Positions 7,047 through 15,403 of a stretch of DNA of 64,000 nucleotides are shown here, piece by piece (position 1 is the stretch's first letter; each line of letters opens with the position of its first letter). The DNA comes from an uncultured Oscillibacter sp. GTDB lineage: Bacteria > Bacillota > Clostridia > Oscillospirales > Oscillospiraceae. The notes under the pieces are model-generated. The model did not search any database. It saw only the letters and a program-made list of their open reading frames with translations, and was not told the origin of the DNA. The position numbers and the translations under genes are program-made. Location: NCBI GenBank assembly GCA_947577075.1, contig CANPTW010000010.1:1-64000 (forward strand), in the 5' to 3' direction.

Positions 7047-8000
7047 ATGCGCTGGCTGGAAGTACACATCGACACGAATCATGCCGGGCTGGACGCCGTC
7101 CAGACCCTGCTGTCCGGGCTGGACGTGGACGGCGTGATGATCGAGGACGAGGAGGAGTTCCAGGACTTCCTGGAGCACAACCATGATTACTGGGACTATG
7201 TGGACGAGGACCTGGAGTGCCATATGGCGGGCCGGTCCCGGATTACCTTCTATCTGGAGGCCCGGGAGGCGGGCTTTTCCAAGCTGGGGGAGGTTCGCAT
7301 CGCCCTGGAAGGGCTGAAGGGGGAGGGCCGGGACCTGGGGACCCTGCTGATGACCCTGGAGGACGTGGAGGACGCGGACTGGGAGAACAACTGGAAGCAG
7401 TACTACAAGCCCATGGAAATCGGGGAGCGGCTGCTGGTCATCCCCCAGTGGGAGGAGGCGGACCCCGGAGACCGGGTGCCCCTCTACTTGGACCCCGGCC
7501 TCACCTTCGGCACCGGGGCCCACGCCACCACCCGGCTGTGCCTCACGGCCCTGGAGGGCCTGGTCCGGGGGGGCGAGCGGGTGCTGGACCTGGGCTGCGG
7601 CAGCGGCATCTTGTCCGTGGCCGCCCTGCGGCTGGGGGCGGGTTCCGCCCTGGCGGTGGACATTGACGACAAGTGCCGGGACGCCGCCCGGGAAAACGCC
7701 GGCTTGAACGGCATCGGCCCGGAGCGGCTGGAGGTCCTGGTGGGAAACATTTTGACGGATGAACCCGTGGCGGAGCGGATCGGCGGGGGCTATGACCTGG
7801 TGCTGGCCAACATCGTGGCGGACGTGATCATCGCCCTGGCCCCCCGGGTCCGGGGGCTGCTGGCCCCCGGGGGGACGTTCCTCTGCTCCGGCATCATCGA
7901 GGGCCGGGCGGAGGAGGTGGCAGCCGCCCTGGCCGCAAACGGAGTAACCCTCCGGGAGAGACGGGAGGACAACGGCTGGCACGCCTTTATCTGTCAATGA
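7047..8000 (+). CDS. prmA: Ribosomal protein L11 methyltransferase
   Basis: A 317-aa PrmA: an N-terminal L11-recognition domain (residues 1-110, starting MRWLEVHIDT), a linker with DADWENNWKQYYKP, and a class I SAM-dependent methyltransferase domain with FGTGAHATTRL, VLDLGCGSGILSVAAL and the catalytic-site NIVADVI (about residue 250). It trimethylates lysines and the N-terminus of L11 in the cytosol (family knowledge). AAAGGTGG lies before the ATG. The 5' region is occupied by nested MITEs, so its promoter was rebuilt or lies within them. In many Firmicutes prmA precedes rsmE; here it is followed by IS debris. Confidence 0.95.
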   Translation: MRWLEVHIDTNHAGLDAVQTLLSGLDVDGVMIEDEEEFQDFLEHNHDYWDYVDEDLECHMAGRSRITFYLEAREAGFSKLGEVRIALEGLKGEGRDLGTLLMTLEDVEDADWENNWKQYYKPMEIGERLLVIPQWEEADPGDRVPLYLDPGLTFGTGAHATTRLCLTALEGLVRGGERVLDLGCGSGILSVAALRLGAGSALAVDIDDKCRDAARENAGLNGIGPERLEVLVGNILTDEPVAERIGGGYDLVLANIVADVIIALAPRVRGLLAPGGTFLCSGIIEGRAEEVAAALAANGVTLRERREDNGWHAFICQ

Positions 8001-8109
8001 GCCAAGACCACCCCTGAAAGTGGTGGCTTGAAAAAGCCCTAAAAGGGCATAATACGGCCGGCGCCTCAAGGGCGCTGGCCTTCACTTCGTTCAGGCCATT
8101 GTGGACTGA
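8001..8109 (-). mobile_element. Probable right-end remnant of an IS200/IS605 element
   Basis: Between prmA and the transposase fragment are two stem-loops, CCACC...GGTGG (about 8009-8029) and GGCCGGCGCC...GGCGCTGGCC (about 8056-8082). Subterminal hairpins of this kind are typical of IS200/IS605 ends. The call rests on position beside the tnpA fragment. Confidence 0.45.
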
Positions 8110-8331
8110 TTACCTCGTGTTACCCTTAAAAGGGGTTTCGTATTCTTTGGTGCTTGCTTTATCCTCTAGTTGGTCCTGTTTCTCTTGTTCTTGGATATAC
8201 TTCCTCAATGCCTTCTCCTGTAATCCCTCTGTACCGACGTAGTACCCTGTTGCCCAGAAATGCCTGCTGCCATATTTGTACTTTAAATTTGCGTGCCGCT
8301 CGAATATCATCATCGCACGTTTCCCTTTCAA
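8110..8331 (-). pseudogene. tnpA: IS200/IS605-family transposase TnpA, C-terminal fragment
   Basis: About 73 codons match the C-terminal third of TnpA (FERHANLKYKYGSRHFWATG, then YYVGTEG, ALRKYIQEQ and KEYETPF). The upstream HUH motif and most of the catalytic domain are missing; at about 8332 the sequence switches to an IS1182-type end, so the gene was truncated by a rearrangement or insertion. TnpA is a Y1 single-strand transposase (family knowledge). This copy cannot be active. Confidence 0.85.
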
Positions 8332-8332
8332 A

Positions 8333-8441
8333 ATCTGTCAGGACTACTTCTTTCCGGTTGTCCTTTTCCGGCTTTCTACTCCGCTTCACCTCTCCTTCAT
8401 TATGCCAAAAAACCTCGCCAGAGGCGAGGTTTTTTGACAGG
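8333..8441 (-). mobile_element. IS1182-type element, 5' end remnant
   Basis: About 109 bp are nearly identical to the transposase-proximal ends of the copies at 10378-11538 and 17202-17890. They comprise the start of the transposase reading frame, the AACCTCGCC...GGCGAGGTT terminator-like hairpin and the outer end TTTTTTGACAGG. It is fused to the TnpA fragment at about 8332. Confidence 0.75.
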
Positions 8442-8446
8442 CTGAG

Positions 8447-8483
8447 AAGACGAGACAGCCCTTGGGGGCTGTCTCGTCTTTTG
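8447..8483. terminator. Intrinsic terminator hairpin downstream of the AGCS gene
   Basis: A 14-bp stem AAGACGAGACAGCC / GGCTGTCTCGTCTT with a short loop. The T run is better on the + strand; on the - strand the natural T tract appears replaced by the IS1182 end 5 nt further on. Confidence 0.6.
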
Positions 8484-8492
8484 TGCCGGGGG

Positions 8493-9905
8493 TCAGTGCA
8501 GGCCGTCCCGGCTTGCGAAGTACTTCCGGGTCTCCGCGGCCACCACGCCGGAGAGGGCGAAGAGGCCGATAAAGTTCGGGATGGCCATCAGGCCGTTGAA
8601 GGTGTCCGCCACGTCCCACACGAAGCTGAGGGGAGACACGCAGCCCACCACCACCACGGCGATGAAGACCACCTGGAACACCCGGACGGCCTTGTGGCCG
8701 AAGAGGTACTGGACGCAGCGGGTGCCGTACAGGGACCAGCCCAGGACGGTGGAGAAGGCGAAGAGGGCCAGGGCGATGGCCACGAACAGCGCCGCGAACT
8801 TCCCTCCGAAGACCGTGGCCAGGGCGGCGGTGATCAGCTCGCTGCCCGGCTTCACGCCGAAGCCGATCTCCACCCCGCTGCAGATGATGGTCAGGGCGGT
8901 GAGGGAGCAGATGACAATGGTGTCCACAAACACCTCGAAGATGCCGTACAGCCCCTGGTTCACGGGGCCCTTGGTGTCGGCGGCGGCGTGGGCGATGGCG
9001 GCGGAGCCCAGGCCCGCCTCGTTGGAGAAGGCGCTGCGCCGCAGGCCCCAGATGATGGTCTGCTTCAGCACGATGCCCGTGGACGCGCCGAACATGGCCT
9101 GGGGCGTGAAGGCGGTGGAGAAGATCATGCCGAAGGCGCTGCCCAGGTTCTTCCAGTGGACGGCGATGACGATGACGGTAAAGAGGATGTAGAAGACGCT
9201 CATGAAGGGGATCAGCTTCTCCGTCACCGCGCCGATGCGCTTGATGCCGCCCAGGAGGATGATGGCCACCAGAAGGGCCAGGATGATGCCCATGAACCAT
9301 TTCAGGGCGCTTTCCATCCCGGCGGAGACGGCGGTAAAGGCGGAAAAGGCGCCGATGACGGAGCCGGTGATGCTGTTCACCTGGGACATGTTGCCGATGC
9401 CGAAGGAGGCCAGGGCGGCGAATGCGGCGAACAGGCCCGCCAGCCACTTCCAGCTCTTGCCCATGCCCTTGGAGATGTAGTACATGGGGCCGCCCACCCA
9501 GTCGCCTTTGGCGTCCCGCTCCCGGTACTTGATGGCCAGGACGATCTCGGAGTATTTGGTGACCATGCCCACCAGGGCCGCCAGCCACAGCCAGAACACC
9601 GCGCCATAGCCCCCCAGGGCGATGGCCTGGGAGGTGCCCACGATGTTGCCGGTGCCCACCGTGGCGGACAGGGCGGTGGTCACGGCCTGCATGGGCGTCA
9701 CGGCGCCCTCGCCGGCCTCCTGCTTCTGGAACATCTTGCCCACGGTGTTTTTCATGGCGTGGCCGAAGTGCAGGAACTGGACGCCGCCGTTGCGGACGGT
9801 CAGGTACAGGCCGCCCAGAATGGCGCAGGGCAGGAAGGTGTACATCCAGGCGAAGTCGTTGAGCGGGCCCTCTAAAAAGGCCAGAATGCGGTTGATCATT
9901 TCCAT
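8493..9905 (-). CDS. Sodium:alanine/glycine symporter (AGCS family)
   Basis: A 470-aa transporter of the amino acid carrier protein (AGCS, alanine or glycine:cation symporter) family with about 10-11 membrane helices. Family motifs are visible: ATVGTGNIVGTSQAIALGG (residues 80-100), GPMYYISKG, and RRSAFSNEAGLGSAAIAHA around residue 300. It imports small neutral amino acids with Na+ (family knowledge). The ATG at 9903-9905 follows GGAGGGAACGT; the frame is open upstream through the riboswitch but that is not coding. A glycine riboswitch stands in its leader, so glycine is a likely substrate (inference). Confidence 0.93.
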   Translation of the reverse strand: MEMINRILAFLEGPLNDFAWMYTFLPCAILGGLYLTVRNGGVQFLHFGHAMKNTVGKMFQKQEAGEGAVTPMQAVTTALSATVGTGNIVGTSQAIALGGYGAVFWLWLAALVGMVTKYSEIVLAIKYRERDAKGDWVGGPMYYISKGMGKSWKWLAGLFAAFAALASFGIGNMSQVNSITGSVIGAFSAFTAVSAGMESALKWFMGIILALLVAIILLGGIKRIGAVTEKLIPFMSVFYILFTVIVIAVHWKNLGSAFGMIFSTAFTPQAMFGASTGIVLKQTIIWGLRRSAFSNEAGLGSAAIAHAAADTKGPVNQGLYGIFEVFVDTIVICSLTALTIICSGVEIGFGVKPGSELITAALATVFGGKFAALFVAIALALFAFSTVLGWSLYGTRCVQYLFGHKAVRVFQVVFIAVVVVGCVSPLSFVWDVADTFNGLMAIPNFIGLFALSGVVAAETRKYFASRDGLH

Positions 9906-9952
9906 ACGTTCCCTCCAAAGTGCGGCAACGGCCCGGGAGAGAGCGGAAGGCG

Positions 9953-9979
9953 CAAAAAAGCGGGTCCGCCCGGCCCCGC
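9953..9979 (-). terminator. Riboswitch-associated intrinsic terminator
   Basis: On the - strand GCGGG...CCCGC is followed by TTTTTT, between the glycine aptamer and the symporter start. A further stem (CCGGCGG/CCGCCGG near 9997-10013) could be the alternative pairing. This is the likely expression platform. Confidence 0.6.
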
Positions 9980-10023
9980 AAACAGCAAATCCCCCTCCGG
10001 CGGACACCGCCGGAAAGACACTC

Positions 10024-10109
10024 CCCTCTGTCCTTTTACCTGAGAGATTCGGCGGACACACGCCGCCTTGCACCTTCGGTATCCGGGTTTCCGGACTTCT
10101 CCAGAGCCG
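10024..10109 (-). promoter_or_regulatory. Glycine riboswitch (gcvT-type aptamer)
   Basis: On the - strand the leader reads GGCTCTGGAGAAGTCCGG, then ACCGAAGGTGCAAGG, then GAATCTCTCAGGTAAAAGGA and CAGAG, the conserved core of the glycine aptamer. Only one complete aptamer is convincing; the sequence upstream (10115-10195) is GC-rich and structured but lacks a second CTCTCAGG core. The aptamer is followed by a terminator and the AGCS gene. Glycine riboswitches before AGCS transporters are known in Firmicutes; whether this one turns expression on or off cannot be read from sequence alone. Confidence 0.9.
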
Positions 10110-10218
10110 CATCCATTCCCGGTCCCTGCCCGAGGGCCGGAGCCGGAGGGGAACCCTCCTCGGCGGGCCTTCGTGGTTTTCCGGGAATTTCCCATGCCGT
10201 TATCCAATTTGTGCTAAC

Positions 10219-10247
10219 AAATTACCACGGCCCGCCGGGGTTGTCAA
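10219..10247 (-). promoter_or_regulatory. Promoter of the riboswitch-symporter transcript
   Basis: On the - strand TTGACA (10247-10242), 17-nt spacer, TAATTT (10224-10219), about 110 nt upstream of the aptamer. Confidence 0.65.
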
Positions 10248-10350
10248 TCGTGTATTTCCACAAAATGTCCGCAAAGCGGGGACAGATATTCTCTGCGCGC
10301 GGACGGCGGGCCTCGCCCTTTCCGGGGGAAGGCCACCGGAGAAAAGCCGC

Positions 10351-10377
10351 AAAAAGGAGCCCCGGAGGGCTCCTCAG
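10351..10377 (-). terminator. Intrinsic terminator abutting the IS1182 copy
   Basis: On the - strand AGGAGCCCTCCGGGGCTCCT followed by TTTTT. It touches the right end of the IS1182 copy and would stop transcription leaving the transposase gene. Confidence 0.7.
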
Positions 10378-11538
10378 CCTGTCAAAAACACACAAAACAG
10401 ACGAGAAGAAGGGAATCAGAGGAATACCGGAAGGAAAGAAGGGAAAAGCGGGAAGGGTCAAGGAATTTACCGAGCCAAAGAGCTAACTTTTTGAGATTCA
10501 TGGCAGCAAATTTAAACCTCGCCCAGGTAGAAGCCCGGGCCAGACCGCGGTGGCAGGTATAACGCATGCCATGTTTTTCCTTTGCATCTGTAAAGACCCG
10601 TTCAATGGCTTCTTTGCGTAAGGAATACATCTCTTTCCCCCGCCGGGTCTTGCGCAGCTGTTCAGCCAGGTCAAGGTGCTCCTGCCAAATGTGAGTCGTA
10701 AGCAGACGCCGCCCTTTCCCATTGGCGCCGCAGAGCTGCCTGCAAGGACAGCATTGGCATAGCTTGGGGGTACTGCGATACATTCGTTTTCCATCTTTGC
10801 CGGTGGTGGTATGGCGGAGCGCCTGGCCTTTCGGACATGCAAAGCAATCCTGAAGCCGGTCATACGTGAAGTCCCAGGGACGAAAGCGGTCTTTCCTGCC
10901 CTTGCAGCGCGTGTACGGAAGGATGGGAATACAGTTGTCCTCCAAGGGCTTTTTGGCGATCCAAGGTGTTTTGCAGCCCGCGTCCATGACGATGAAGGCT
11001 GCTTCCGGGAATCGGCCTGTTTCCTGGCCATACACCGCATCCCACGCTGTGCTGCCGTTTGCATTTCCGGCTTGATGATTCAGCACTTTGTTCAGAATAT
11101 GCGCAAAGATTTCCTCGCTTAATTCCGGAGGGACGCGGTTGCAGAACGCATAGCTTACCGTTGCAAAATGTGGGATTTCCTCCAGCAAGTTGTATCCCGG
11201 GAACCACCGGTACGCCCCATTTACTTGTAGTTCCCGATACGTCTGCCGCAGCGACAGAATCCCAAACAAATGCTGAATCAGCACCATTTTAACCAACACC
11301 GCCGGGCCTGTTCCCGGCCGTCCGTTGTCTGCGGAGGAATATGGCCGCATCCGCTCATAGATCCATTCATAATCCATTGCCCGCTCTACTTTCCGCAGCA
11401 GATGTTCTTTCGGCACAATACCTTCTATATCTGTCAGGACTACTTCCTTCCGGTTGTCCTTTTTCCGGCTTTCTACTCCGCTTCACCTCTCCTTCATTTT
11501 ACCAAAAAACCTCGCCTCTGGCGAGGTTTTTTGACAGG
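10378..11538 (-). mobile_element. IS1182-family element, internally deleted copy 1
   Basis: The ends are CCTGTCAAAAACACAC at 10378 and the complement of CCTGTCAAAAAACCTCGCC at 11538, giving short terminal inverted repeats. It contains a shortened transposase gene. The same ends bound 17202-17890. Both flanks of this copy are terminator-type hairpins (10351-10377 and 11541-11577). Confidence 0.85.
10382..11416 (-). pseudogene. IS1182-family transposase, internally deleted
   Basis: Some 344 codons of an IS1182 (IS5-like DDE) transposase. The N-terminal part (VPKEHLLRKVERAMDYEWIY, LVKMVLIQHLFGI) joins abruptly at LNHQAGNANGSTAWDAVY to the C-terminal half (FIVMDAGCKTPWIAKK ... RVFTDAKEKHGMRYT). 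Compared with the usual 450-500 aa, roughly 130-150 residues between the first catalytic Asp region and the middle are missing (family knowledge). The reading frame also continues upstream of the GTG used here (NRKEVVLTDIEG), so the original start was further out. Not expected to be active. Confidence 0.85.
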
Positions 11539-11540
11539 CT

Positions 11541-11577
11541 GGCAAGGCCCCTGCTTCGATTGAAGCGGCGGCCTTGT
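11541..11577 (-). terminator. Terminator-type hairpin between the MATE gene and the IS1182 copy
   Basis: GCAAGGCC...GGCCTTGT pairing encloses CTGCTTCGATTGAAGCGGC, itself a smaller hairpin. It is the likely end of the MATE transcript; its T tract is replaced by the IS end at 11538. Confidence 0.5.
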
Positions 11578-11581
11578 CTTC

Positions 11582-11617
11582 AGAACCCGGATGCAAGGGT
11601 TATGAATCCAGGTTCTA
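11582..11617. repeat. Degenerate MITE C end at the MATE stop codon
   Basis: AGAACCCGGAT...ATCCAGGTTCTA is a 36-bp palindromic scrap whose right arm (GGTTATGAATCCAGGTTCTA) matches the end of the element at 16794-16956. Its last three bases are the complement of the MATE stop TAG. Confidence 0.55.
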
Positions 11618-13006
11618 ATGCTCCGCCTCCCCGGCCCGGGCGGCCCTCTCCAGCGTGTCCAGCTCCCGCAGGGCCCGGAGCTGAATGGGCACCGCGCACA
11701 GCACGGTCAGCACGTCCGCCGCCGACTGGGTCGTCTCCACCCCCAGCAGGCCCAGGGAGTGGGACAGGACATACACCAGCGGGATGAAGAACACCCCCTG
11801 CCGGGACATGGCCAGGAAGGTGGCCCCGGCGGTCTTGCCGATGGTCTGGAGCATCATGTTGCTCATAACGGTCCACCCGGAGAGGCACAGCGTGACGCAC
11901 TGGAACCGCAGAGCCGCGGTCCCGATGGCCACGACCTCCGGATCGTCCCGGAAGAGGGCGATGAGCCAGGGGGCAAAGGCGAAGCCCAGGGCGCTGACCG
12001 CCAGGAGGAAGCCGGTGGAGGTCTTCACACAGAACCAGAAGCCCTCCTTCACCCGGTGGTAGAGCCGCGCGCCGTAGTTGAAGCCGCAGACGGGCTGGAA
12101 GCCCTGACCGAAGCCGATCATGGCGGAGCCGCCGAACATCATGATCCGCTGGACCACGCCCATGGCGGCGATGGCCGCGTCGCCATAGGGCCCGGCGGCC
12201 CGGTTCAGGCAGATGGCGGCCACGCTGGCCAGGCCCTGCCGCGCCAGGGAGGGCAGGCCCCCCCGGACGATCTGGACATAATAGGCCGGCTTCAGCTGGA
12301 CCCGGGAGATGTGGATATGGAGGTTCCCCCCTCCGGCGCAGCCCGCCAGCAGCAGGCAGAAGCTGACAAACTGGCTGACGATGGTGGCCCAGGCCGCCCC
12401 GGCCACCCCCAGGCCGAAGGTGAAGATCAGCAGCGGATCCAGGGCGATGTTCAGCACCGCGCCGCTGGCGATGCCCACCATGGCGTAAGAGGCGGAGCCC
12501 TGGAAGCGCAGCTGGTTGTTCAGCACCAGGGAGGAGGTCATCCAGGGGGCCCCCAGAAGGATCACCCGGAGATAGGCCTTCGTATAGGGCAGGATCGTCT
12601 CCGTGGACCCCAGGAACATCGCCAGGGGCTCCAGAAACAGCTGGCCCAGGCCGCAGATCAGGGCCCCCGCCGCCATGGCGGAGAAGAAGCCCGTGGCCGC
12701 CATGCTGGAGGCCCCCTCGTAGTTCTGCTTCCCCAGCTCCCGGGAGATGAAATTGCCGCTGCCGTGGCCGAAGAAGAAGCCCACCGCCTGGATGATGGCC
12801 ATGAGGGAGAAGACCACCCCCACCGCCCCGGTGGCGCTGTTGCTCTTCAGCATGCCCACGAAGAAGGTGTCGGCCATGTTGTAAAAGGAGGTGACCAGCA
12901 TGCTGACGATGCAGGGCAGCGCCAGCCGGCAGATCAGGCGGCTGACGGGGATTTCGGTCATCTGGTGAAATTTTTGCTGCTGTTTTTCGTCTATTCTGTC
13001 GTTCAT
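11615..13006 (-). CDS. MATE family efflux transporter
   Basis: A 463-aa multidrug and toxic compound extrusion protein with about 12 membrane helices in two halves; typical segments are LALPCIVSMLVTSFYNMADTFF (residues 30-50), FGHGSGNFISRELGKQN and, in the second half, GFGQGFQPVCGFNYGARLY. Such proteins export cationic compounds using Na+ or H+ (family knowledge); the substrate is unknown. The ATG at 13004-13006 follows GGAAAGG. The frame upstream to 13279 has no ribosome-binding site. A TATACT box at about 13046 on the - strand may be its -10. Its stop codon is shared with a MITE scrap. Confidence 0.92.
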   Translation of the reverse strand: MNDRIDEKQQQKFHQMTEIPVSRLICRLALPCIVSMLVTSFYNMADTFFVGMLKSNSATGAVGVVFSLMAIIQAVGFFFGHGSGNFISRELGKQNYEGASSMAATGFFSAMAAGALICGLGQLFLEPLAMFLGSTETILPYTKAYLRVILLGAPWMTSSLVLNNQLRFQGSASYAMVGIASGAVLNIALDPLLIFTFGLGVAGAAWATIVSQFVSFCLLLAGCAGGGNLHIHISRVQLKPAYYVQIVRGGLPSLARQGLASVAAICLNRAAGPYGDAAIAAMGVVQRIMMFGGSAMIGFGQGFQPVCGFNYGARLYHRVKEGFWFCVKTSTGFLLAVSALGFAFAPWLIALFRDDPEVVAIGTAALRFQCVTLCLSGWTVMSNMMLQTIGKTAGATFLAMSRQGVFFIPLVYVLSHSLGLLGVETTQSAADVLTVLCAVPIQLRALRELDTLERAARAGEAEH

Positions 13007-13302
13007 ACCATTTGCCTTTCCGAAGAGGTTCCCCTTTTTTAAGACAGTATACCACAGTTTTCCCCGAAGCGGAAGCGGGATTTTAGTGCGGATTGTTAAG
13101 GGGGGATGCCGGACGGAAGGTTTGGCGGCGGGACGGGGACGGATGCAGGGGTTCCCCGGCGCCGCGGAGGGCGGAATCCGCCGAAGGGGCCGCGGACCTG
13201 GGCCCGTGGGAACAGGACCGGGGAACCTTCGGCGGTCCCGCGCCATAGGATGGAACAGACACCCCCTCGGGGGCGTCATTTTCAGGAAACGAGGGATTCG
13301 TC

Positions 13303-13629
13303 TTGCGTATTAATGAAGCCTATGAGCACGCGGCCATCCTCCCCTGCTCCGGGGACGAGTGCGGCGGCTGCAATAAAATTGTTACACAGTGCGTCGACGT
13401 CACCGCCCCGGTGACGCTGACCCCCTCCGCCCAGCTGGGGACGGTGACCGTCTCCTGCCAGGGGATGCCCGTGGTCAGCTGCACCACCGACCCCTGCGGA
13501 ACCACCAGCACCATCACGGTGACCCAGCGGGTCTGCGTCACCATCCCGGTGCGCTACGACGTGGGCCTGAGCACCTGCGACCCCACGATCTCCTGCGCCG
13601 AGGGCGGCTCCTGCGGCTGCAAGGGGTAA
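13303..13629 (+). CDS. Cys-rich hypothetical protein upstream of the SCIFF locus
   Basis: A 108-aa protein starting at TTG 13303 after GAGGGA. Twelve or so cysteines are spread along it: CSGDECGGCNK near the N-terminus, a beta-rich middle (VTLTPSAQLGTVTVSC, TSTITVTQRVCVTIPV) and CAEGGSCGCKG at the end. The alternating V/T pattern suggests beta strands, as in spore-coat or surface proteins, but I recognise no family. No signal peptide or membrane helix. It ends 19 nt before the scfA promoter, so it is probably a separate transcript. The Cys content and location raise the question of a link to the SCIFF system (inference only). Confidence 0.6.
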   Translation: MRINEAYEHAAILPCSGDECGGCNKIVTQCVDVTAPVTLTPSAQLGTVTVSCQGMPVVSCTTDPCGTTSTITVTQRVCVTIPVRYDVGLSTCDPTISCAEGGSCGCKG

Positions 13630-13647
13630 GCGGGGGCGAAAGCCCTA

Positions 13648-13676
13648 TTGACTTCCGGGGGGTTTTGTGCTAAACT
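13648..13676 (+). promoter_or_regulatory. scfA promoter
   Basis: TTGACT (13648-13653), 17-nt spacer, TAAACT (13671-13676) with a TGC extension. The leader that follows (13683-13735) resembles a shrunken MITE A: ACTCAACGCGGC at one side and TTTTCAGCCGTGCTGAC at the other. Confidence 0.65.
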
Positions 13677-13804
13677 CTCAGCAATCTACTCAACGCGGCC
13701 GGGAAGAGGCCTTTGCATTTTTTCAGCCGTGCTGACGGTAAAAGACCGCCGGTTCCCGCGGGAGGGCGGAGTATTTTCAAATTCATCAGATGGGAGAAGA
13801 TCAT

Positions 13805-13945
13805 ATGAAGAGAATCAAGACCCTGGAGACCCGCAGCCTTTGCGAGAGCGCCAAGAAGGGCGGCTGCGGCGAGTGCCAGACCTCCTGCCAGTCCGCCTGC
13901 AAGACCTCCTGCGGCGTCGCCAACCAGAAGTGCGAGCAGAAGTAA
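13805..13945 (+). CDS. scfA: SCIFF ribosomal peptide precursor (six cysteines in forty-five residues)
   Basis: A 46-aa peptide with the SCIFF core: GGCGECQTSCQSACKTSCG and a final C (C21, C24, C28, C32, C36, C43), after an N-terminal leader MKRIKTLETRSL. An extra Cys (C13) lies in the leader. SCIFF peptides occur almost throughout Clostridia and receive Cys-to-Thr thioether links from the radical SAM maturase encoded next door (established for homologues); their biological role remains open. The gene has its own promoter and is followed by a terminator before scfB, which fits a small abundant substrate and a scarcer enzyme. Confidence 0.95.
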   Translation: MKRIKTLETRSLCESAKKGGCGECQTSCQSACKTSCGVANQKCEQK

Positions 13946-13951
13946 ACAGCC

Positions 13952-13982
13952 GAAGCGCCGCCTCACCGGGCGGCGCTTTTCC
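13952..13982 (+). terminator. Terminator/attenuator between scfA and scfB
   Basis: AAGCGCCGCC-TCACC-GGGCGGCGCTTTTCC, a strong hairpin with a short T run. It lies 6 nt after the scfA stop and 30 nt before scfB; partial readthrough would set the peptide-to-enzyme ratio. Confidence 0.7.
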
Positions 13983-14011
13983 TTGGAACTACACGGTTAG
14001 GAGGACCCTTC

Positions 14012-15403
14012 ATGGTACATCAATACAAGCTGAACGGCTACAACATAGTCCTGGACAGCTGCTCCGGCGGCGTCCATGTGGTGGACGAGGTGGCCTATGA
14101 CGTCGTCGCCCTTTACCCGGACCACACGGCGGAGGAAATCACAGCGGCCCTGCTGGAGCGGTACCCGGACCGCCCCGACGTGACGGAGGCGGAGCTCCGG
14201 GAGTGCATCGCCGATGTGGAGGCCCTGGTCCGGTCCGGGCAGCTCTACACGCCGGATACCTTCGCGGATATCGCCGGGACCTTCAAGGAGCGCTCCGGGG
14301 ACGTGGTGAAGGCCCTGTGCCTCCACGTGGCCCACACCTGCAACCTCAGCTGCTCCTACTGCTTCGCCAGCCAGGGGAAGTATCACGGGGACCGGGCCTT
14401 GATGCCCTTCGAGGTGGGGAAACAGGCCCTGGACTTCCTCATCGCCCACTCGGGAAGCCGGACCAACCTGGAGGTGGACTTCTTCGGCGGCGAACCGCTG
14501 ATGAACTGGCAGGTGGTGAAGGACCTGGTGGCCTACGCCCGGACCCAGGAGGAACCGCACCACAAGCGCTTCCGCTTCACCCTCACCACCAACGGGATGC
14601 TCATCGACCGGGACGTCATCGACTTCGCCAACCGGGAGATGGACAACGTGGTCCTCTCCCTGGACGGGCGGAAGGAGATCCACGATGCCCTCCGGGTGGA
14701 CTACGCCGGGAACGGCAGCTATGACCGCATCGTCCCCAGGTTCCAGGAGCTGGTGAAGGCCCGGGGGGGAAGCCGCTATTACATGCGGGGCACCTTCACC
14801 CACCGGAACCCGGACTTTACGAAGGACCTCTTCCACATGGCGGACCTGGGCTTTACCGAGCTCTCCATGGAGCCGGTGGTCTGCGCCCCCGGGGACCCGG
14901 CGGCCCTGACGGCGGAGGACCTGGAGATTGTCAAGGAGCAGTACGAGCTCCTGGCCGTGGAGATGCTCAGGCGCCACCGGGAGGGCCGCCCCCTCACCTT
15001 CTACCACTACATGCTGGACCTGACGGGGGGCCCCTGCGTCTACAAGCGGGTCTCCGGCTGCGGCTCCGGCACGGAGTACATGGCCGTCACCCCCTGGGGG
15101 GACCTGTACCCCTGCCACCAGTTCGTGGGAGAGGAGGCGTACAGGCTGGGGGACGTGTGGAAGGGCGTGACCAACTTACGGCTCCGGGAGGAGTTCCGGT
15201 CCTGCAACGCCTACGCCCGGCCCGAGTGCGCGGACTGCTGGGCCAAGCTCTACTGCTCCGGCGGCTGCGCCGCCAACGCCTACCACGCCTCCGGCTCCAT
15301 CCGGGGGGTCTATGAGGCGGGCTGTGAGCTCTTCCGCAAGCGGATGGAGTGCGCCATCATGCTCCAGGCCGCCCTGGCGGAGGACGGGGAGGAGAAGGCA
15401 TGA
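14012..15403 (+). CDS. scfB: SCIFF thioether maturase (radical SAM/SPASM)
   Basis: A 463-aa six-cysteine peptide maturase. Residues 1-95 form the peptide-recognition (RRE-like) domain. The radical SAM cluster motif is C110xxxC114xxC117 in HTCNLSCSYCFASQGKYHG, followed by DFFGGEPLMNW. The SPASM region binds auxiliary clusters through C-rich segments CGSGTEYMAVTPWGDLYPCH and CADCWAKLYCSGGCAANAY. It uses SAM radical chemistry to join SCIFF cysteines to threonine alpha-carbons (known for the C. thermocellum homologue CteB). AGGAGG precedes the ATG. The stop overlaps the next start by 4 nt (ATGA), so the PLP enzyme is co-translated. Confidence 0.96.
   Translation: MVHQYKLNGYNIVLDSCSGGVHVVDEVAYDVVALYPDHTAEEITAALLERYPDRPDVTEAELRECIADVEALVRSGQLYTPDTFADIAGTFKERSGDVVKALCLHVAHTCNLSCSYCFASQGKYHGDRALMPFEVGKQALDFLIAHSGSRTNLEVDFFGGEPLMNWQVVKDLVAYARTQEEPHHKRFRFTLTTNGMLIDRDVIDFANREMDNVVLSLDGRKEIHDALRVDYAGNGSYDRIVPRFQELVKARGGSRYYMRGTFTHRNPDFTKDLFHMADLGFTELSMEPVVCAPGDPAALTAEDLEIVKEQYELLAVEMLRRHREGRPLTFYHYMLDLTGGPCVYKRVSGCGSGTEYMAVTPWGDLYPCHQFVGEEAYRLGDVWKGVTNLRLREEFRSCNAYARPECADCWAKLYCSGGCAANAYHASGSIRGVYEAGCELFRKRMECAIMLQAALAEDGEEKA

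Noticed and set aside
10115-10195. Second tandem glycine aptamer
   Set aside because: The stretch has stems but lacks the CTCTCAGG and ACCGAAGG core elements.
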